This document shows, in pieces, positions 19,821 through 28,424 of a stretch of 36,593 nucleotides of DNA. Positions within the stretch are counted from its first letter, which is position 1; every line of letters starts with the position of its first letter. The position numbers and the translations under genes were made by a program. The notes under the pieces were generated by a model. The model was given only the letters and a program-made list of their open reading frames with translations, made no database searches and was not told where the DNA came from. Source of the DNA: an uncultured Sutterella sp. (GTDB taxonomy: Bacteria > Pseudomonadota > Gammaproteobacteria > Burkholderiales > Burkholderiaceae_F); NCBI GenBank assembly GCA_900542195.1, contig UQNA01000029.1:1-36593 (forward strand), given 5' to 3'.

Positions 19821-21104
19821 ATGGCAAAAGATAAAATACAAGCAATCAAGGGCATGGCTGACATGCTCCCGGAGGACACTCCTTATTGGGATAAGTTCAC
19901 ACAAGCCGTAGTTGAAGCTGCCCAAGAATACGGCTATATGCAGATCAGAACTCCGATTCTTGAACAAACCCGTTTGTTCAAGCGCGGTATCGGTGAGGTG
20001 ACTGATATTGTTGAAAAAGAAATGTACTCCTTTGTTGATTCTCTGAACGGGGATGAATTGACCATGAGACCGGAGAATACAGCTTCCGTGGTCCGTGCCT
20101 GTATTGAACATAATTTGCTTTATGATGCACCTCGCCGTCTTTGGTATATGGGACCGATGTTCAGACATGAACGTCCTCAGAGAGGCCGTTTGCGCCAGTT
20201 CCATCAGTTTGGTTTGGAAGCTCTTGGTTTTAAAGGTCCTGATGTGGATGCCGAACAGCTCTTGCTCGTTAAAAGAGTTTGGGACAAGCTTGGCATTAAA
20301 AATGTCTGGCTGGAACTGAACTGTCTCGGACAGTTTGCAGAAAGACAGGTCTATCGTGAAACTTTAATTAAGTACTTCGAAGCTCACAAAGAAATCTTGG
20401 ATGAAGAAGCTCAGAGAAGGCTTTATACCAATCCGTTAAGAATTCTCGACACAAAGAACCCGGCAATGCAGGAGTTGGTTGAGAATGCACCGAAGTTAAT
20501 GGACAGTCTTGGCGAAGAGTCCAAAGCATTTCTTAAGAGACTCACAGATATTTTAGAAGCTGAAGGAATTGACTACCGCATCAATCCCCGCCTAGTCAGA
20601 GGTTTGGATTACTACAACCTGACGGTTTTCGAATGGGTTACTGATAAGCTTGGAGCACAGAGCACCGTTTGCGGCGGCGGCCGTTACGATCCGTTAATTG
20701 GTATGCTCGGCGGAAAAGAAACCCCGGCATGCGGTTTTGCCATGGGCATTGAAAGAATTATCGAATTGATGAAAGAAGAGGGTATCGCTCCGTCTTATAA
20801 AGAATGCTCCGTTTACGTTGCTTGGAGCGGCGAAGACTCCTTCCTGTTTGCTTTGCGTACCGCTGAAGCCCTCAGAAATAAGCAAATCAGCACGATCCTT
20901 CATTCCGGTTCCGCTAAGTTTGCTAACCAGATGAAGAGGGCCAATGCTTCCGGAGCTGATTTTGCTGTCATTATCGGCGAAAGCGAAACACAAGAGAAGA
21001 TGGTTTCTATCAAGCCGCTGCGCGAAAACTTGAAAGATTACGGCCAGCAGTTGAAGATGACTGTTGAACAGGCTGTTGAATATTTAGCTGAACAAACTCG
21101 ATAA
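19821..21104 (+). CDS. hisS: Histidine-tRNA ligase
   Basis: HisRS charges tRNA-His. The 427-residue class II enzyme shows IKGMADMLPEDTPYWD at the start, motif 1 around GYMQIRTPILEQTRLF, motif 2 MFRHERPQRGRLRQFHQFG, the histidine signature LVRGLDYYNLTVFEWV, motif 3 ACGFAMGIERIIELM, and the anticodon-binding domain (~330-427). It starts two bases after the ispG stop. The second HisRS-like protein in this window (hisZ) lacks the anticodon domain and is a regulator of HisG, so this gene is the true synthetase. Confidence 0.98.
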   Translation: MAKDKIQAIKGMADMLPEDTPYWDKFTQAVVEAAQEYGYMQIRTPILEQTRLFKRGIGEVTDIVEKEMYSFVDSLNGDELTMRPENTASVVRACIEHNLLYDAPRRLWYMGPMFRHERPQRGRLRQFHQFGLEALGFKGPDVDAEQLLLVKRVWDKLGIKNVWLELNCLGQFAERQVYRETLIKYFEAHKEILDEEAQRRLYTNPLRILDTKNPAMQELVENAPKLMDSLGEESKAFLKRLTDILEAEGIDYRINPRLVRGLDYYNLTVFEWVTDKLGAQSTVCGGGRYDPLIGMLGGKETPACGFAMGIERIIELMKEEGIAPSYKECSVYVAWSGEDSFLFALRTAEALRNKQISTILHSGSAKFANQMKRANASGADFAVIIGESETQEKMVSIKPLRENLKDYGQQLKMTVEQAVEYLAEQTR

Positions 21105-21119
21105 AGAGAAAGGTCACAT

Positions 21120-21746
21120 ATGGCATATGATTTAGAAGAGCAAGAGTCCCTATCCGAAATTAAAGCCTGGTGGGAGAAGTGGGGGACTTTGATTCTCACT
21201 ATTGTCACGGTTGCCTGCTTGGCTGCTGCCGGTATGCGCGGGTGGCAATGGTATCAAATGAAGCAGTCTGCCGATGCGGGCTCTCTTTACAGCTTGATGA
21301 TTCAAGCCAATAACAATAAGGATCAGCCCAGAGTTCAAAATATTGCTTTAAAGCTTCAGGAAGACTACGCTGGGACAGCATTTGCCGGTATGGGCGCTTT
21401 ATTGGCGGCTTATACTGCAGAACAACACAATAAAGCCAGTGAAGCTATCAAAGATCTTCAATGGGTTATTGATTCCAAAGACTATCCTGAACTGCAAACT
21501 GTCGCTTCTGTCCGTTTAGCCGGCATTTACATCGATCAAGGTTCTTACGAGCAGGCTTTAAATCTTCTGAATTCTATTAAGAATCCGGATGCTGAAAAAG
21601 CATTAGTCGAAGATAGAAAAGGCGATGCTTATATTGCGATGGGCAATAAAGAAAAAGCAAAAGAATGCTGGACGGAAGCTTTAAGAGCGTGCACCACTAC
21701 AAATCCGTTAGCCAAGATTATTGAGATTAAGCTTCAGGCCTTATAA
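21120..21746 (+). CDS. yfgM: YfgM-like ancillary membrane/TPR protein
   Basis: YfgM-type proteins are inner-membrane proteins with a periplasmic TPR-like domain that work with the SecYEG-PpiD chaperone site. The 208-residue protein has the typical N terminus AYDLEEQESLSEIKAWWEKWG, one transmembrane helix (~22-45, TLILTIVTVACLAAAGMRGW), and helical repeats to the end, including YEQALNLLNSI and GDAYIAMGNKEKAKECW, which read as TPR units. AAAGG lies upstream of the ATG. Its place between hisS and bamB is the conserved one. Confidence 0.92.
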   Translation: MAYDLEEQESLSEIKAWWEKWGTLILTIVTVACLAAAGMRGWQWYQMKQSADAGSLYSLMIQANNNKDQPRVQNIALKLQEDYAGTAFAGMGALLAAYTAEQHNKASEAIKDLQWVIDSKDYPELQTVASVRLAGIYIDQGSYEQALNLLNSIKNPDAEKALVEDRKGDAYIAMGNKEKAKECWTEALRACTTTNPLAKIIEIKLQAL

Positions 21747-21758
21747 AGAGAATAAAAC

Positions 21759-22874
21759 ATGAAAAAATTTTCCTTGACCCTGGCAGCCGCCGCCCTGGTA
21801 ACTGTTTTAGTCGGATGTTCCTCTCCCAAGCATGAACCGGCGGAATTAGTATCGTTTACGCCCGCAATCAATGTCTCCGAAGTTTGGTCTGTCAGCATGC
21901 CGAACGCTGACGGATTCTTAGTCCCCGGTCTTTTTGACGAATCCGTTTGGGTTGCAGGGGGCAAAGAGTTAGTCCGCTTAGATGCCAGAACCGGAAACAA
22001 AGAGTGGACCGCCTCTTTTGATTCTCCGGTCGTAGGAGGTGTAGGAACTGACGGCTATAACACCGCTGTCGGATTGGAAAACGGTGAATTAGTTGTTTTA
22101 AATGCAGAAGGAAAAGAGGACTGGAAGAGCAAACTGACCAGTGAACTTGCCGGGCCTCCCGTCATCACCAACGGTTTGGTTATTGTTAGAACTAAAGATA
22201 TGAGAGTCTCCGCTTTTGAGGCCTCTTCCGGTGAACAGCAATGGACTTTTCAAAGAAATCAGCCCGCTTTGACTGTTCGTGTACCCATTTCCATGACTGC
22301 ACGTGATAACTTCTTATTTGTTGGTCAGCCTAACGGAAACGTGGTTATTTTAGACGTCAATAACGGGCGTCCTGTTTTTGAATTCCCGGTAGCCCAAGCC
22401 AAAGGAATAACGGAAGTCGAACGCTTGATTGATGTGGTTGGTGCCCCTGTATTAAACGCTGATATGCTTTGTGCAGCTGCTTATCAGGGTGCTGTAACTT
22501 GCATTAACAGCACGAACGGACAGATGATGTGGACACAGAATGTCGACGCCATTGCAGGTCCGGCAGTTGACGAAGACAACGTCTATGTGGTTGATGTCAC
22601 AGGTGTTGTCAGAGCCTACTATCGTGAAAGCGGAGAGCTTCGCTGGGAAAATAAAACCATGACTTACCGCGGACTCAGTGCTCCGGTCATTATGCCGGGA
22701 ACCGTTGCCGTCGGTGATAACGAAGGTTATGTTCACCTTTTGTCTCCGAGAACAGGCGAAGAAATAGCCAGAACTCGTTTAAGCGGGCCAATCGTTACTA
22801 AGGCACAAAGTTTTAGTGCCGGTGCGATTTTCCAGACAAGTAAAGGAGATGTAGCTTACTTAGCTACGAGATAA
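21759..22874 (+). CDS. bamB: Outer membrane assembly lipoprotein BamB
   Basis: BamB is a lipoprotein of the BAM complex that helps fold beta-barrel proteins into the outer membrane. The 371-residue protein starts with a lipoprotein signal ending VLVGC (Cys ~20). The rest is an eight-bladed PQQ-type propeller; visible repeats include VRLDARTGNKEWTASFDSPV, VSAFEASSGEQQWTFQRN, TCINSTNGQMMWTQNVD and VRAYYRESGELRWENK. The start follows yfgM by 12 bases and der follows by five, matching the yfgM-bamB-der module widespread in proteobacteria. Confidence 0.96.
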   Translation: MKKFSLTLAAAALVTVLVGCSSPKHEPAELVSFTPAINVSEVWSVSMPNADGFLVPGLFDESVWVAGGKELVRLDARTGNKEWTASFDSPVVGGVGTDGYNTAVGLENGELVVLNAEGKEDWKSKLTSELAGPPVITNGLVIVRTKDMRVSAFEASSGEQQWTFQRNQPALTVRVPISMTARDNFLFVGQPNGNVVILDVNNGRPVFEFPVAQAKGITEVERLIDVVGAPVLNADMLCAAAYQGAVTCINSTNGQMMWTQNVDAIAGPAVDEDNVYVVDVTGVVRAYYRESGELRWENKTMTYRGLSAPVIMPGTVAVGDNEGYVHLLSPRTGEEIARTRLSGPIVTKAQSFSAGAIFQTSKGDVAYLATR

Positions 22875-22879
22875 CAATT

Positions 22880-24211
22880 ATGCTGCCTGTTGTTGCATTG
22901 GTTGGCCGCCCGAATGTCGGCAAGTCAACTTTATTTAACCGCCTCACAAGATCTAGGGACGCTTTAGTCGCCGATTTCCCCGGTTTGACCAGAGATCGCC
23001 ATTACGGTGAAGGCCGAGTCGGCGAAAAGCCTTTTATTGTTGTCGATACCGGCGGTTTTGAACCGATTAAGACTGAGGGCATCGTCAAAGAGATGACCAA
23101 CCAAGCTCAGCTGGCTGTCGAAGAATCCGATATTATTTTCTTCCTGGTAGACGGAAGAAGCGGCCTAACCCCGCAGGATCAGCGCATTGCGCAAAGCTTA
23201 AGAGAAAGCGGCAAGCCAACTTATCTAGTCGTCAACAAAGCCGAGGGCATGTCAGAAGTTGTGAAATCCGAATTCTATGAGCTTGCTTTAGGTGAGCCGT
23301 ATCCGATTTCCGCAGCTCACGGCGAGGGCGTACGTGCCCTGGTCGATATGGCATTGGAAAAATACCCGACTGAAAAAGAAATTGAGAAAGACGGCGACTT
23401 TGCTCACAAAATCAGAGTCGCCATTGCCGGCAGACCAAATGCAGGAAAATCAACGTTAATTAATGCTCTCATCGGAGAAGAACGGCTTATTGCGTACGAT
23501 ATGCCGGGGACAACCCGCGATGCTATTGAAGTTGAATTCCAGTACAAAGATAAGGACTACATTCTTATCGATACGGCCGGTTTGAGACGCAAAGGCAAAG
23601 TATTCGAAGCAATCGAAAAATTCTCCGTCATTAAGACGCTGCAAGCGATTGAAAAATCGAACGTTGTCGTTTTGCTTCTTGACGCAAAAGCCGGTATTTC
23701 GGAACAGGATGCCAATATCGCCGGTTATATTCTTGAAAGCGGACGCGCTTTAGTCATTGCTATTAATAAATGGGATGACATCGGTGAATATGAAAGAACT
23801 CGCGTCAAGGAAGAATTTGAACACAAGATTCATTTTTTGAAGTGGGCCAAGAGTCTTTACATCTCTGCTTTGTATAAGAGAGGGTTAGGAAATCTTCTGA
23901 CTGCCGTTAATGATGCTCATGCAGCAGCTTTCGTTAAACTCTCTACGCCGAAGCTGACACGAGCCTTGATTGAGGCTACTACCCGGCAGCTTCCGCCGAG
24001 AGCCCGCGGAGGCCGTCCTAAGATGCGTTACGCTCACCAAGGAGGCATGAATCCGCCTGTGATCGTAATTCATGGAAACGCGTTGCAGGATGTACCGGAG
24101 AGCTACAAGCGGTACTTGGAAGGGTTTTTTAGAGAGAAATTCAATCTTAAGGGCACGCCTTTACGCATTGAATTAAGAACAAACAAGAATCCTTACGCTC
24201 AAAACGATTAA
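22880..24211 (+). CDS. der: GTPase Der (EngA)
   Basis: Der is an essential GTPase with two tandem G domains that helps mature the 50S subunit. The 443-residue protein shows G1 motifs GRPNVGKS (~9) and GRPNAGKS (~183), G3 motifs DTGG and DTAG, G4 motifs NKAE and NKWD, and a C-terminal KH-like domain (~350-443, LTRALIEATTRQLPPRARGGRPKMRY read in parts). The first G4 motif NKAE, instead of NKxD, is usual for Der. The start is five bases after bamB. Downstream, 87 bases separate it from hfq. Confidence 0.98.
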   Translation: MLPVVALVGRPNVGKSTLFNRLTRSRDALVADFPGLTRDRHYGEGRVGEKPFIVVDTGGFEPIKTEGIVKEMTNQAQLAVEESDIIFFLVDGRSGLTPQDQRIAQSLRESGKPTYLVVNKAEGMSEVVKSEFYELALGEPYPISAAHGEGVRALVDMALEKYPTEKEIEKDGDFAHKIRVAIAGRPNAGKSTLINALIGEERLIAYDMPGTTRDAIEVEFQYKDKDYILIDTAGLRRKGKVFEAIEKFSVIKTLQAIEKSNVVVLLLDAKAGISEQDANIAGYILESGRALVIAINKWDDIGEYERTRVKEEFEHKIHFLKWAKSLYISALYKRGLGNLLTAVNDAHAAAFVKLSTPKLTRALIEATTRQLPPRARGGRPKMRYAHQGGMNPPVIVIHGNALQDVPESYKRYLEGFFREKFNLKGTPLRIELRTNKNPYAQND

Positions 24212-24298
24212 TATAGTAAATATGTAGAAAGCTTCTCTCCTACAATCTTTTATAGCATTCTTTTTATTTTGTGCATTGCACACACGGAGAAAATAATT

Positions 24299-24535
24299 AT
24301 GACAAAGGGGCAATTATTACAAGACCCGTTCTTAAACAGTCTTCGCAAAGGAAAAATTCCCGTTTCAATTTACTTGGTCAACGGCATTAAACTACAAGGA
24401 CAAGTCGAATCATTTGACCAGTATGTTGTTCTTTTGAGAAACACCGTTACTCAGATGGTTTATAAACACGCCATTAGTACTATTGTTCCGGCTAGAGCTG
24501 TACCGCTTGCCGGTGAACAGACAGAAGCCGAATAA
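24299..24535 (+). CDS. hfq: RNA chaperone Hfq
   Basis: Hfq is a hexameric Sm-like protein that pairs small RNAs with mRNAs. I place the start at the ATG at 24299 (78 residues), which has GGAG nine bases upstream and gives the conserved MTKGQLLQDPFLN; the frame stays open to 24269 but without a ribosome site. The Sm1 motif (VSIYLVNGIKLQGQVESFDQYVVLLRN, in parts) and Sm2 motif YKHAISTIVP are intact. The rim patch reads RKGK in place of the E. coli RRER, so it is less arginine-rich. The acidic tail is very short (GEQTEAE). hflX starts right at its stop. Confidence 0.97.
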   Translation: MTKGQLLQDPFLNSLRKGKIPVSIYLVNGIKLQGQVESFDQYVVLLRNTVTQMVYKHAISTIVPARAVPLAGEQTEAE

Positions 24536-25693
24536 GTGGATTTCCAGTATGAGAAGGGGGCTGACGGCCCCCAAAAAGTTTGGCTGGTAGTTGTTACGCT
24601 GGCACGCCAAATTCACAAAGACGCCGCAGAAGAACTGACTGAATTAGCTCGTTCCTGCGGCTATGATGTTCAAGGGATCACGGAAGCAAAAAGAGAGAAG
24701 CCGGATCCGAAAACTTTCCTGGGAAGCGGAAAGATTGAGGAAGTGGCGCAGCTTGCCAGAGATTCCGGCAGCACCATTTTAATTTTCGATGTGGTCCTTT
24801 CTCCCGCACAGCAAAGAAATATCGAAACCACAACTAAACTCGCTGTACTTGACCGTACCAGTCTGATTCTTGAGATTTTCCGTCAAAGAGCTAAAACAAA
24901 AGAGGGGCGTCTGCAGGTGGAACTTGCCCGTCTGACGCATTTATCTACCCGATTGGTTCGCGGCTGGACTCACTTGGAAAGACAGAGAGGCGGTTTATCA
25001 AAAACCGGAGGTCCGGGGGAAAAGCAGATCGAACTTGACCGAAGAATGATCGGCGTTCGCATCAAAGCCCTCAAAGAGCAGCTCAAGAAGCTTGAAAAAC
25101 AGCGCAACACCCAAAGAAGATCAAGACAAAGAGGTCAGATTCTGACTGTCGCTTTAGTGGGCTATACCAATGCGGGAAAATCTACGCTGTTTAACCGTCT
25201 CACAAGAGGCGACGTCTATGCGGCCGACCAGCTCTTTGCTACGTTGGATCCGACAGCGAGAAGATGTTTCGTAGATGAAAATACGGAAGTTGTTCTCAGC
25301 GATACTGTTGGATTTATCCGAGGCTTGCCTCACCAATTAATTGAGGCATTCAAATCTACTTTGGACGAGGCGGCTCAAGCGGACTTGCTGCTGCATGTAG
25401 TAGATTCTTCCAGTCCGGCCTGCGAAGAACAAATTGCCGAAGTCAATAAAGTTCTTAAAGAAATCGGTGCGGATAAAGTTTCTCAGCTGATGGTCTACAA
25501 CAAAATAGACAAAGAAAGCAATGATCCTTTCCTTACTTTTGATGATAAACGACGTCCGAAAGCCGTTGCTTTAAGCGCAGTGACCGGAGCAGGCATTGAT
25601 TTATTGAGACAGGCTATTGCGAAGATTGCCAATACCGAAGAAGAACCGGAAGAGGAAGACGACGAAGATTGGCTGAAGGAATTTGAGCCATAG
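24536..25693 (+). CDS. hflX: GTPase HflX
   Basis: HflX is a ribosome-splitting GTPase that rescues stalled ribosomes under stress. The 385-residue protein starts on GTG at 24536, immediately after the hfq TAA with no gap, so translation is probably coupled. The N-terminal HflX domain (~15-190) contains KTFLGSGKIEEVAQL, VLDRTSLILEIF and GGPGEKQIELDRR. The G domain begins at ~200 with VGYTNAGKST, then LFATLDPTARR, DTVGFIRGLPHQLIEAFKST and YNKIDK. The tail is acidic (EEEPEEEDDEDW). hfq-hflX-hflK-hflC is the classic hfl module. Confidence 0.97.
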   Translation: MDFQYEKGADGPQKVWLVVVTLARQIHKDAAEELTELARSCGYDVQGITEAKREKPDPKTFLGSGKIEEVAQLARDSGSTILIFDVVLSPAQQRNIETTTKLAVLDRTSLILEIFRQRAKTKEGRLQVELARLTHLSTRLVRGWTHLERQRGGLSKTGGPGEKQIELDRRMIGVRIKALKEQLKKLEKQRNTQRRSRQRGQILTVALVGYTNAGKSTLFNRLTRGDVYAADQLFATLDPTARRCFVDENTEVVLSDTVGFIRGLPHQLIEAFKSTLDEAAQADLLLHVVDSSSPACEEQIAEVNKVLKEIGADKVSQLMVYNKIDKESNDPFLTFDDKRRPKAVALSAVTGAGIDLLRQAIAKIANTEEEPEEEDDEDWLKEFEP

Positions 25694-25727
25694 ATGTATC
25701 TTCTTGTAACGGTGAATTAAAAGAATC

Positions 25728-25750
25728 AATCTGTTGCAAGCGGATTTTTT
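25728..25750 (+). terminator. Weak terminator candidate after hflX
   Basis: AATCTG (25728-25733) and CGGATT (25741-25746) form a six-base stem with one G-U pair and a seven-base loop, followed by TTTT. It lies in the 123-base gap between hflX and hflK, which may also hold an hflK promoter. Stability is modest. Confidence 0.4.
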
Positions 25751-25816
25751 CAGTAATGATAAAATTTTGCCTCTAGAATTCTATTAATAACTTATTTTTT
25801 ATAAGGACTCAAAGAG

Positions 25817-27313
25817 ATGTCTTTGAATGACCCCCACTGGGGCCGAGATAGTTCTGATAAAGAACCAAAGAAAGAAGAAACAAAAAATACTTCGAATTCC
25901 ACCGACACTGAAGAAGACGGCTTTAAAGAGCCTGAGCTTCGTCGTCCTATTGAAGATAAAAGAGAAGAAAAAAAATTCAAGCAGGCACTCGGGCAGGAAA
26001 ACGATATCGAAGAGCTTTGGAAAGATTTTAATGACAAGCTCTCCGGAATCTTAGGCCAAAAATCCAAGCGTCCTCAAGATCGAGGTCAAAACGGAGTGAA
26101 TTTTGACTGGAATGATTCGGATGATGACTCCAACGAGCCGCCTCCGAGAAAGGATCATCCGTTCCAAGCAGACCGAGGCGGAAACGGCACTAATGGCGGC
26201 AACGGCGGTAATGGCGGCGGGTTTGGATTTCCCGGCACCAGAATGCCTCAATCAGCCTCCGGGGCCGGCTACGGCCTCGCTTTGGCTGCGCTGCTGATCG
26301 CTGCCGGCGCTTGGCTGTCCTCCGGCTTCTACATCGTTCCGGAAGGTCAGCGAGGCGTGGTTACCACTTTCGGCAAGTACACTGAAACTACGAATGCAGG
26401 TTTCAGATGGCATCTTCCTTATCCCATTCAGGATGTGGAACTTGTTGACGTTAGCTCCGTCAGAAAAGCGGAAATCGGTATGAAAGGTACAACCCTCCGT
26501 TTGAAAGAAGCTTTAATGCTGACGGATGACGAAAACATCGTAGACGTTATGTTTAACGTTCAGTACCGCATTAAAGACGGTCCCGGAGCGGAAGAGTTCC
26601 TTTTCCGTACACGCGATCCCATGGGAGCGGTTATTCAGACTGCTGAATCTGCTATGCGTGAAGTCGTTGGCAGAAAGAAAATGGACAGTGTTTTATTTGA
26701 AAGCAAGCAGGAAATTGCCGAGGAGGTTAAGAAGCTGATGCAGGAAATGCTGGATCGCTATCACAGCGGTATTCAGATTCTTTCCGTTGCTATTCAGAAT
26801 GCACAGCCGCCGGAACAAGTTCAGGCCGCCTTCAACGATGCTGTTAAGGCCGGTCAGGATCGCGAACGTCAAATCAATGAAGGCGAAGCTTACGCGAACG
26901 ACGTGATTCCAAAGGCCAAAGGTTTGGCAGAAAGACTGCGTCAGGAAGCAGAAGCTTATAAGTCTCGTGTTGTCTCTCAGGCAGAAGGTGACGCTTCACG
27001 TTTTGATCAAGTGCTCAGTCAGTATGAGAAAGCGCCGAAGGTAACACGCGATCGCATGTATGTTGATACGATGCAGCAGGTGCTCAACAATACGAAGAAG
27101 ATTCTTGTAGACAGTAAGAGCTCCAATAATTTGCTTTATCTTCCGTTAGATAAGTTAGTTCAGCAAGCCGAACCTGCGAAGAACTCTTCCGTTGTTGCTC
27201 CTGCGGCTGCGGAAACTTCTTCTGCAGCAAGAGAGGCTCAGCCCCAGTCTTCAGTTGAGGCAGCTCCGATTGCCACTTACGTTTCCCGTCCTCTTTCCAG
27301 GACAATGAGATAA
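25817..27313 (+). CDS. hflK: FtsH protease modulator HflK
   Basis: HflK forms, with HflC, a large membrane cage around the FtsH protease. The 498-residue protein starts with the family word LNDPHWGRD and then has an unusually long, charged and glycine/asparagine-rich cytoplasmic region (to ~150) with an NGGNGGNGGG run at ~135. One transmembrane helix follows (~153-172, LALAALLIAAGAWLSSGFY). Then come the SPFH/band-7 domain (~175-370, VPEGQRGVVTTFGKY, GFRWHLPYPIQ) and a coiled-coil region. It ends in an Ala/Ser-rich tail. E. coli HflK has 419 residues, so the extra length is in the N-terminal region and tail. AAGGACTCAAAGAG precedes the ATG. Confidence 0.95.
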   Translation: MSLNDPHWGRDSSDKEPKKEETKNTSNSTDTEEDGFKEPELRRPIEDKREEKKFKQALGQENDIEELWKDFNDKLSGILGQKSKRPQDRGQNGVNFDWNDSDDDSNEPPPRKDHPFQADRGGNGTNGGNGGNGGGFGFPGTRMPQSASGAGYGLALAALLIAAGAWLSSGFYIVPEGQRGVVTTFGKYTETTNAGFRWHLPYPIQDVELVDVSSVRKAEIGMKGTTLRLKEALMLTDDENIVDVMFNVQYRIKDGPGAEEFLFRTRDPMGAVIQTAESAMREVVGRKKMDSVLFESKQEIAEEVKKLMQEMLDRYHSGIQILSVAIQNAQPPEQVQAAFNDAVKAGQDRERQINEGEAYANDVIPKAKGLAERLRQEAEAYKSRVVSQAEGDASRFDQVLSQYEKAPKVTRDRMYVDTMQQVLNNTKKILVDSKSSNNLLYLPLDKLVQQAEPAKNSSVVAPAAAETSSAAREAQPQSSVEAAPIATYVSRPLSRTMR

Positions 27314-27329
27314 GAGGAAGAAAGAGAAC

Positions 27330-28208
27330 ATGAGAAAAGTAGTTACCTTATTTTTAGTTTGTATTGTTTGCGGATTTTTTGCCAAAACTTGTCTTTATAC
27401 CGTCAACGAACGTGAATATGCGCTCGTATTCATGCTGGGTGAATTAAAAGAAGTGATTTCTAAACCGGGTCTTCACTTCAAGCTTCCTTCTCCTCTGCAG
27501 AATGTGGTCTACTTGGACAATCGTATTTTGACGATTGATACCCCGACAGCAGATTTGGTTCAGACCAGTGAGAAAAAGAATTTGATGATTGATTCTTACG
27601 TCAAGTGGCGTATCAACAATCCGCGCTTGTACTGGGTTTCTTTCCAGGGCAGCGAAAGGGCCGCTGAAGACCGCGTTTCATCTTTGATGAGAGACGTTCT
27701 AAACCAGGCCGTCAACAGAAGAACTGTTAACGACATTACATCCCGCGACAGAGCCAAAGCAATGGCCGAAATCTCTGAAGCTCTTCAAAAGAGAGTTGAA
27801 GGATTAGGAATTGAAGTGGTTGACGTTCGTCTTAAGAGAGTGGACTTTACGCCTGAAATTTCCGAATCTGTTTACCGCCGTATGGAAGCAGAACGTAAGA
27901 GAGTAGCCAGCGAGGAACGTTCAAAGGGTGCTGCTGAAGCCGAAAAAATTAAGGCTGATGCTGACCGTCAGAGAACCGTTATTTTGGCTGATGCCTATAA
28001 AGATGCTCAGCAAATCAAAGGTTCGGGAGATGCTAAAGCTAACGAAGTTTATGCTAACGCATTCGGCAGAGATCCTGAATTTGCAAAATTCTATCGTTCT
28101 CTCGATGCCTATCGTTCTTCTTTCTCTAAACCCACGGATATGATGGTAGTCGATCCTTCCAGTGAATTTTTCGATTATTTGAAAAACTCCAAAGGCGATA
28201 AGAATTAA
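27330..28208 (+). CDS. hflC: FtsH protease modulator HflC
   Basis: HflC is the partner of HflK in the periplasmic cage that limits FtsH access. The 292-residue protein has one N-terminal signal-anchor helix (~4-22, VVTLFLVCIVCGFFAKTCL) and an SPFH/band-7 domain (~23-190, VNEREYALVFMLGELKEV, GLHFKLPSPLQNV, SSLMRDVLNQAVNRR). A coiled coil follows (~195-240, EAERKRVASEERSKGAAEAEK in part), and the C terminus reads AYRSSFSKPTDMMVVDPSSEFF, typical of HflC. It starts 16 bases after hflK and is surely co-transcribed. Confidence 0.96.
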   Translation: MRKVVTLFLVCIVCGFFAKTCLYTVNEREYALVFMLGELKEVISKPGLHFKLPSPLQNVVYLDNRILTIDTPTADLVQTSEKKNLMIDSYVKWRINNPRLYWVSFQGSERAAEDRVSSLMRDVLNQAVNRRTVNDITSRDRAKAMAEISEALQKRVEGLGIEVVDVRLKRVDFTPEISESVYRRMEAERKRVASEERSKGAAEAEKIKADADRQRTVILADAYKDAQQIKGSGDAKANEVYANAFGRDPEFAKFYRSLDAYRSSFSKPTDMMVVDPSSEFFDYLKNSKGDKN

Positions 28209-28225
28209 TTTAATAAATTCATAAA

Positions 28226-28414
28226 ATGAAAGTCCTTCTTTGTGCAATAGGTTTTTGCTTAGTGCTGGAAGGACTTTTTCCATTGTTGGCTCCGGATGCG
28301 TGGAAAAAGTACCTTCTTGAGTTGAGCGCAATTTCTAGTAAAAAAATCAGAACAGTTGCCTTTGTCGGTGTAGTCTTAGGTTTGGCTGTCATTTGGTCAG
28401 TTGAGTTGTTTTAG
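28226..28414 (+). CDS. DUF2065 family small membrane protein
   Basis: This 62-residue protein belongs to the DUF2065 (YjeT-like) family: two hydrophobic helices (~2-22 and ~44-60) joined by a loop with the family word LLAPDAWKKYLLELS. Function is unknown. It lies between hflC and hisZ, as in other betaproteobacteria (and next to hflC in enterics), which suggests a link to the HflKC-FtsH complex; that link is inference from position. The ATG at 28226 is 17 bases after hflC with little ribosome-site support. Confidence 0.88.
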   Translation: MKVLLCAIGFCLVLEGLFPLLAPDAWKKYLLELSAISSKKIRTVAFVGVVLGLAVIWSVELF

Positions 28415-28424
28415 AAAGGAATAT

